Positions 57,723 to 64,000 of a stretch of DNA of 64,000 nt are shown here, piece after piece. The DNA comes from Chamaecrista fasciculata. Taxonomy: Eukaryota; Streptophyta; Magnoliopsida; Fabales; Fabaceae. Location of the stretch: contig QANZ01029195.1 in the NCBI GenBank assembly GCA_003254925.1, forward strand, positions 158,996 through 222,995, given 5' to 3'. Positions within the stretch are counted from its first letter, which is position 1. Each line of letters begins with the position of its first letter. The notes under the pieces are model-generated. The model was not told where the DNA came from. It saw nothing but the letters and a program-made list of their open reading frames with translations, and did not search any database. The position numbers were made by a program, and so were the translations under genes.

Positions 57723-58628
57723 TGACGGGCGCAAGCGTGGTTGGCGGCGGCGCAGCGGAAGCGGAAATGCCGGTAAAACTACAAACCACTATAACAATTC
57801 CAAAACAGAAAAATGGAATACAATACTTTCGCCCAATTGCCCAAGGATTCAAATAACAATGTCTAACTAGTATTATTGCATCAATCAAAGAATACAACTA
57901 TACAACCTCTCACAACCACAAAAGAGGTAAACAACATTGTCTTACAAAATTTGGGTACAAGAAGCACTAACAAAATGAGCCTACAAAATATATCTAGGGC
58001 AATATTCTCTCAACAGACCCTAAAACAATATATTCAACTCACAAGCTTCCTCCAACAAATACCCAAATCTCCAAGCACACATAAAGTTGAGACAACAAAG
58101 AAAAACGCACAAAACAGAGCAGCACTTCAAGACCCAATCGGAATACCTAAATCATCTCCAATCCAAAAACTGACCGTAGGATATAAGGAACAGAATGGCC
58201 GAAACATAACCTCAAAATTTCAGCTCATTCGGAGAAGATCTCACCGTTGGATTTTTCCGACAATAAACGTCGTTCAGGAAGTCTGGATAGGACGCTCCTT
58301 GAACTTCAAAAATTTGTTTCTACCAAACCAAAGCTCCAATCGAAAAACTGACCGTAGGATATCAAGACTAGGATGTCAAGAACATACCCTCCAAATTTCA
58401 GCTTGATCGGAGAAGGTTGCACCGTTGGATTTCGCCGGAAGTAACTGCTGCCAGAGAAAAACAGTTTCTAGGTTTTCACTCTCTCTCTCTATGCGTTTTT
58501 CTTACTCTACCATTTGCTTGGTTTGCTCTCCACACCACTCCACACCAGAAAATGAAACCCTAGCTGCTAGGGCAAAGCCTTGGGCTGACTTGAGAATGGG
58601 CCTTCACTTGGAGTGACCAAGCCCAACA
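57723..58628 (-). repeat. LTR (3' end of the Tork-type element)
   Basis: 906 bp, tgacgggcgcaagcg to accaagcccaaca. It contains ORF-like stretches that appear identically in the other LTR; they are not genes. Confidence 0.93.
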
Positions 58629-58638
58629 AATCTCCCCC

Positions 58639-61600
58639 TCACGACAATGAAGGAGGCTCCATCAACCCAGCCTTGCTACAACAAAATTGGTGTTTCAATT
58701 TTGGGAGTATCTTCGTCATCATATCCGACCCATTCTCATCGGTATGAATTTTGGCAAGTTTAAGCATCTTCGACTCAAGCACATCTCGAATCCAATGATA
58801 CCTCACGTCTATGTGTTTAGACTTATAGTGAAATGTAGGATTCTTACCAAGATGTATAGCGCTCTGGTTGTCACAGAACAACAAATATCGATCTTGCTTA
58901 AACCCAATCTCTAACAAAAATTTCTTCATCCACAAGAGTTCCTTACAAGCTTCAGTAGCTGCTATAAACTCAGCTTCAGTAGTAGAAAGAGCCACACACT
59001 TTTGCAACTTAGATTGCCAAGACACAGCTCCCCCTGCAAAGCAAACCATATAACCATACGTGGACTTTCTAGAATCAATATCTCCTGCCATATCTGCATC
59101 AGTATAGGCAACTAAAAGAGGATTTTCACTTCCAAAACATAATGACATACTAGAAGTGCCTCGGAGATATCTCATGATCCACTTAACTGCATTCCAATGC
59201 TCTTTGCCGGGATTGGAGAGAAATCTGCTAACAACTCCAACAGCATAGGCTATGTCAGGCCTTGTGCAAATCATAGCATACATCAAACTACCTACAACTG
59301 AAGCATAAGGAACATTCAACATTTGTTCCTTCTCTCTCTCAGTGGATGGACATTGTTTAGAGCTCAACTTGGTGTGACTACCAAGTGGAGTACTGACAGC
59401 CTTCGCCTTACTCATGTTGAACCTATCAAGCACCTTCTCAATATATCTCTCTTGAGATAGCCACAATTTTCCAGTCTTCCTGTTACGCGTGATTTTCATG
59501 CCAAGGATCGTCTTCGCTGGTCCTAAGTCCTTCATGGCAAAGAATTGACTCATATTTTTCTTAAGCTTGTCAATCTTGAACTTATCATGACCAACTATCA
59601 GCATATCATCCACATAAAGCAATAAAATAAGAAAATCACCTTCTGGAAAATTCTTCACAAACACACAATGGTCTGAAGTTGTCTTTCCAAAGCCATGCTC
59701 ACACATGAAAGACTCAAACTTCTTATACCATTGTCTGGGTGCCTGCTTCAACCCATAGAGACTTTTCTTCAGACGACAAACAAGGTTTTCCTTACCCTTA
59801 ACTTGAAAACCCTCCGGCTGTTCCATATAAATTTCTTCCTCCAAATCACCATGGAGAAAAGCAGTCTTCACATCCATTTGCTCAATCTCTAAATCTTGAC
59901 TTGCTGCTAAGCCAAGAACAACACGAATGGATGACATCTTCACAACGGGAGAAAAGATTTCATCAAAATCAACTCCCTTCTTCTGACTGAAGCCTTTGAC
60001 AACAAGCCTTGCCTTATACTTGAGACACGTGGCATGCTCATCTACTTTCAACTTATACACCCACTTGTTCTTCAGGGCCCTCTTACCCTTAGGAAGCTCA
60101 ACAAGCTCATAAGTATCATTGTCAAAGAAAGACTTCATCTCTTCCTGCATAGCACTAAACCACTCATCACTGTGTTCATCAGTTACAGCCTCTTGAAAAC
60201 TTTCAGGTTCTCCCCCGTCACACAATAACACATATTCTAATGAAGAATACCTTGCAGGCGGCCGACGTTCTCTACTAGATCGTCTTAAATGAGCATCTAG
60301 CTCTCCAGCTAACTGATCACCTGGTTCAGAAATATCATCATCAGCAGGAACATACACATCACCTGTATTTGGTGCATCACCTTGCAAGTCATTACACACT
60401 TGATCTTGCAAGATAGGCGGACCAATGTCATAACTCGTAGAATCACCACTTTGAGTTCTTGCCTTCTCAGGTCCCTTGTCAATATCCTCAATGGTCTGGT
60501 CTTCAAAGAACACGACATCTCTACTCCTGATAATCTTCTTCTCCTTAGGATCATAAAGTTTGTACCCAAACTCATCAAGACCATAACCAAGAAAAATGCA
60601 TTGCTTGGTTTTAGCATCAAGCTTTGACCGCTCATCCTTAGGAATATGAAGAGAAACTTTACAACCAAATACCTTCAAATGCTCGTAGGAGACATCTTTC
60701 CCGCTCCAAACTTTCTCTGGAAGATCTTGTTGTAAAGGAACACACGGAGATAGATTAAGGAGATAAGCCGCAGTGTGTAAAGCCTCAGCCCAAAAAAGTT
60801 TTGGTAACTTGGCATGAGACAACATGCATCTAACTCTCTCAACAAGTGTTCTATTCATCCTCTCTGCCACACCATTTAACTGAGGAGTCTTCGGTGGAGT
60901 GAACTGGTGTCGAATACCATGACTTTTGCAGTAGTCATCAAAAGGACCTCTAAATTCACCACCGTTGTCAGTTCTGATGCACTTCAACTTTCTTCCAGTT
61001 TGCCTCTCAACACTGGCATGAAAGTTCTTAAAAACATCAAACACTTGATCTTTGGTCTTCATAGTGTACACCCAAACTTTCCTGGAATGATCATCAATGA
61101 AAGTAACAAAGTACACTGAACCACCAATAGATTTAGTACTCAAAGGGCCACAAACATCAGAATGCACCAAGTCTAAAATATGAGATGATCTGTGAGGAGG
61201 TGAACTTTTAAAAGATGCCCTTGCTTGCTTTCCAGCTAAACAGTGTTCACAAGGTTGCAAATTTATACCTTTTACACCTGAGAGCATATTCCTCCTTACT
61301 AAGATATCAAGCCCTTTAGGACTCATATGACCAAGTCTTTTATGCCACAGTTCTGTACACTTTTCTTCTTCAACAACATTAACTAAGCCTTCACATAGCT
61401 TAGCTTGCATAAAGTAAAGATTACGCTCCTTCTTGCCACGTGCTACAACCAAAGACCCCTTGGTAAGCTTCCACTGACAATTTCCAAAATTGTTGCAATA
61501 CCCATCATCATCAAGCCGTGGAACTGAAATCAAATTAAGCCTGATATCTGGAGCATGCCTCACACCTTTAAGGATCAACTGCGTACCATTGGAAGTCTGT

Positions 61601-62625
61601 AAGCACACATCTCCTCTGCCAATGATCTTGGACGAGCCATCATTTCCCATCCTCAAGACACCAAAATCACCCGGTGTATATGATGAGAAAAAATCTCTCC
61701 TTGAAGTGCAATGAATAGTTGCACCACTATCAATCACCCAGCTGGAGTCATGACAAGAATAGTTCAAAATATCTTCACCAATAATAACGAAGAATTCTTC
61801 AACTGTAGCAGTACTTTGGTCACCTGTTTCTTCCCTTTTATTATGATCATCTCTTTTCTTGGATTTGCCCTTTTTCTTCTCTCTTTTCAATTTCCAGCAA
61901 AATTTCTTTATATGTCCGGATTCACCACAATGATGACACTTGAAATCCTTTGTTGAAGACTTTGATCTACCCTTTTGCTTGTTATTGCCAAAATTCCTCT
62001 CATTGCTTCTACCTCTAACAACCAAACTAGAAGCCGACTCATTGGATCTTGTAGATGGAAGTTCATTATCCAATTTGTCTTTACTCAATAAAGAGGACTT
62101 AACATCATCAAATCTAAGCTCTGATCGACCATAAATGATTGTCTCTCTAAAATGCTTAAACGATGAAGGCAATGAACATAACAACAACATGGCTTGATCT
62201 TCTTCCTCAACTTTCACATCAACATTTTTCAAGTCATTAACCAAAGAAATAAACTCACTTATATGAGCTTTAATGGATGTACCTTCAGACATTCTCAAAC
62301 TGAAAAGACGTTGCTTCAAGACTAGTCGGTTTGCCAAAGACTTAGTCAAATACAACTCCTCAAGCTTCACCCACAAATCTGCTGATGTCTTCTCTGAAAG
62401 AACCTCTTGCAGAACATCATTACTGAGATTCAATTGAATAGCGGTGAGAGCTTTATCATCCATCTCATTCCATTCATCCTCGCTCATTGTTGCGGGTTTC
62501 TTTGATTTTCCGAACAAAGCCTTCTTCAGGCCATTTTGCGTTAACACGGCAAGCATTCTAACTTGCCATAAACTGAAGTTGATATTCCCATCAAATTTCT
62601 CGATGTCAACTTTCATAGTAGACAT
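58639..62625 (-). mobile_element. gag-pol polyprotein of the Tork-type Copia element
   Basis: A single 1328-codon frame on the minus strand. Gag starts MSTMKVDIEKFDGNINFSLW, with a UBN2-type core and a zinc knuckle CHHCGESGHIKKFC (about residue 230). Protease WVIDSGATIHCTS follows (about 295), then integrase (LWHKRLGHMS, then TPPKTPQLNGVAERMNR), reverse transcriptase (DVKTAFLHGDLEEEIYM, YVDDM) and RNase H (YTDADMAGD...STTEAEFIA). The composition is close to Tnt1-94-like polyproteins known from many plants. It is element protein and not a host gene. Confidence 0.94.
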
Positions 62626-62653
62626 TGTTGAACCAAGAGCTCTGATACCACTT

Positions 62654-63561
62654 TGACGGGCGCAAGCGTGGTTGGCGGCGGCGCAGCGGAAGCGGAAATG
62701 CCGGTAAAACTACAAACCACTATAACAATTCCAAAACAGAAAAATGGAATACAATACTTTCGCCCAATTGCCCAAGGATTCAAATAACAATGTCTAACTA
62801 GTATTATTGCATCAATCAAAGAATACAACTATACAACCTCTCACAACCACAAAAGAGGTAAACAACATTGTCTTACAAAATTTGGGTACAAGAAGCACTA
62901 ACAAAATGAGCCTACAAAATATATCTAGGGCAATATTCTCTCAACAGACCCTAAAACAATATATTCAACTCACAAGCTTCCTCCAACAAATACCCAAATC
63001 TCCAAGCACACATAAAGTTGAGACAACAAAGAAAAACGCACAAAACAGAGCAGCACTTCAAGACCCAATCGGAATACCTAAATCATCTCCAATCCAAAAA
63101 CTGACCGTAGGATATAAGGAACAGAATGTCCGAAACATAACCTCAAAATTTCAGCTCATTCGGAGAAGATCTCACCGTTGGATTTGTCCGACAATAAACG
63201 TCGTTCAGGAAGTCTGGATAGCACGCTCCTTGAACTTCAAAAATTCGTTTCTACCAAACCAAAGCTCCAATCGTAAAACTGACCGTAGGATATCAAGACT
63301 AGGATGTCAAGAACATACCCTCCAAATTTCAGCTTGATCGGAGAAGGTTGCACCGTTGGATTTCGCCGGAAGTAACTGCTGCCAGAGAAAAACAGTTTCT
63401 AGGTTTTCACCCTCTCTCTCTATGCGTTTTTCTTACTCTCTACCATTTGCTTGGTTTGCTCTCCACACCACTCCACACCAGAAAATGAAACCCTAGCTGC
63501 TAGGGCAAAGCCTTGGGCTGACTTGAGAATGGGCCTTCACTTGGAGTGACCAAGCCCAACA
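62654..63561 (-). repeat. LTR (5' end of the Tork-type element)
   Basis: 908 bp, over 99% identical to 57723-58628. Confidence 0.93.
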
Positions 63562-63635
63562 CAAACATCATTAAGCATTCTGACACAAGAAAAGTTATTC
63601 TCTCTTTCTCTCTATATCCTTCTACTTCCTTTTAA

Positions 63636-63955
63636 TGTAGAAAGGCCTAACTCACCCTAAAAGAGCTCTCAATGGAAGAGGGTTACCTAATTATATATAG
63701 AGTTAGAAGTTTCTTTAACCAAGCAATGTGAGATTTCTACACGCCCCCCTCACGCCCGACATTAGGAGCGTGAAGCTAATGGGTTATTTCCATGGCAGCC
63801 CACTGTAAGGCTCATCCATCCTATATGCCAAATTTGGATCTAATACCATATAAAAATATCTAACTCACCCAAAAGAGCTCTCAAAGAGATATGGTTGCCT
63901 CGTTATATATATTGAATTAGAAGTTTTTTTAACCAAGCAATGTGAGACTTCTACA
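63636..63955 (-). mobile_element. TRIM element, about 320 bp
   Basis: Two direct repeats of about 106 bp (63636-63741 and 63849-63955) share ctaactcacc, aaaagagctctca and accaagcaatgtgaga and both end ttctaca. The spacer begins with a pyrimidine tract cgcccccctcacg (purine tract on the minus strand). It ends ggatctaatacca, whose complement tggtattagatcc is a slightly altered initiator-Met primer-binding site. The flanks tttaa and gttaa match at 4 of 5. No coding capacity; fossil. Confidence 0.8.
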
Positions 63956-64000
63956 GTTAATCCTCAATCCAAACATATCCTTAAAAATTCAATTATCAAA

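Larger units (their letters stand above)
57723..63561 (-). mobile_element. Tork/Tnt1-type Ty1-Copia LTR retrotransposon, looks whole and young
   Basis: A 5839-bp minus-strand element in the intron before exon 3 of oxidase copy 2, with 5-bp duplication caaac (57718-57722, 63562-63566). LTRs 57723-58628 and 62654-63561. The minus-strand primer-binding site tggtatcagagc adjoins the right LTR; a gagggggaga purine tract adjoins the left. The LTRs differ at only six substitutions and one 2-bp indel over 906 bp (under 1%), which suggests a few hundred thousand years at usual plant rates. One open frame spans the interior. Confidence 0.95.
48885..63600. repeat. Duplicated block, copy 2
   Basis: Same-orientation duplicate of 17520-20930, interrupted by several insertions: 48936-49474, a segment between 50228 and 52297 that includes two identifiable elements, 52731-56970 and 57723-63561. 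Exon 3 of the oxidase is about 96% identical in protein between copies. Beyond 63600 the match to intron 2 of copy 1 is lost, and the window ends before exons 1 and 2 could be seen. Confidence 0.85.

Noticed and set aside
57876-58406. 176-residue plus-strand frame, repeated identically in style at 62807-63337
   Set aside because: It lies wholly within the LTRs of the Tork-type element and has no domain; repetition comes from the LTR pair.

Overview
This is a stretch of plant nuclear DNA, very probably from a eudicot. It is AT-rich, its two host genes with visible introns carry GT-AG introns, and it is crowded with plant-type transposable elements: Copia LTR elements, L1-type and RTE-type LINEs, tRNA-derived SINEs, TRIMs and 9-bp-target Mutator-like foldback elements. 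A cucurbit-like source is possible but cannot be shown from the sequence alone. No bacterial, organellar or CRISPR features are present.

Host genes. (1) 7794-8258 (+) is a one-exon gene for a small protein of unknown function. (2) 9467-15479 (-) is an eight-exon gene for a 479-residue three-RRM protein, closely resembling Arabidopsis LIF2 / hnRNP-Q-like; a probable 5'UTR intron lies upstream. (3) 20120-26182 (-) is a three-exon, 587-residue secreted L-gulonolactone oxidase-like flavoenzyme. (4) 52698-57664 (-) is the last exon of a second, closely related copy, split by a 4.2-kb Copia element ten codons before its stop; a 5.8-kb Copia element sits in the preceding intron. (5) Two transposons carry host gene fragments: a small Cys-rich plant protein in a Pack-MULE at 50565-51445, and a USP-domain kinase exon in a poly(A)-tailed retroposon at 47357-48718.

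Layout. 0-7.3 kb: foldback repeats and a decayed L1 LINE. 7.4-16.6 kb: the small gene and the LIF2-like gene, with a Mutator-like element 84 bp upstream of the first ATG. 17.5-26.3 kb: oxidase copy 1 in a duplicated block. 26.3-35.3 kb: a repeat desert with SINEs, a LINE derivative and nested foldback elements. 35.3-47.0 kb: a 10.8-kb SIRE-type Copia element inside an older foldback element. 47.4-48.7 kb: gene-carrying retroposon. 48.9-63.6 kb: duplicate block carrying oxidase copy 2, inflated by at least six insertions. 63.6-64.0 kb: a TRIM.

The most informative structure is the pair of duplicated blocks (about 17.5-20.9 kb and 48.9-63.6 kb). Each holds elements missing from the other, so each block shows the empty site of the other's insertions. 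This fixes target-site duplications and relative ages without any outside genome. Exact 9-bp target duplications around several families (tataataat, aatgttgta, taaatttat, agattaata) tie the abundant foldback repeats to Mutator-like transposition. I did not find a clearly new enzymatic system. The novelty, if any, lies in the modular foldback families and the gene-fragment capture.
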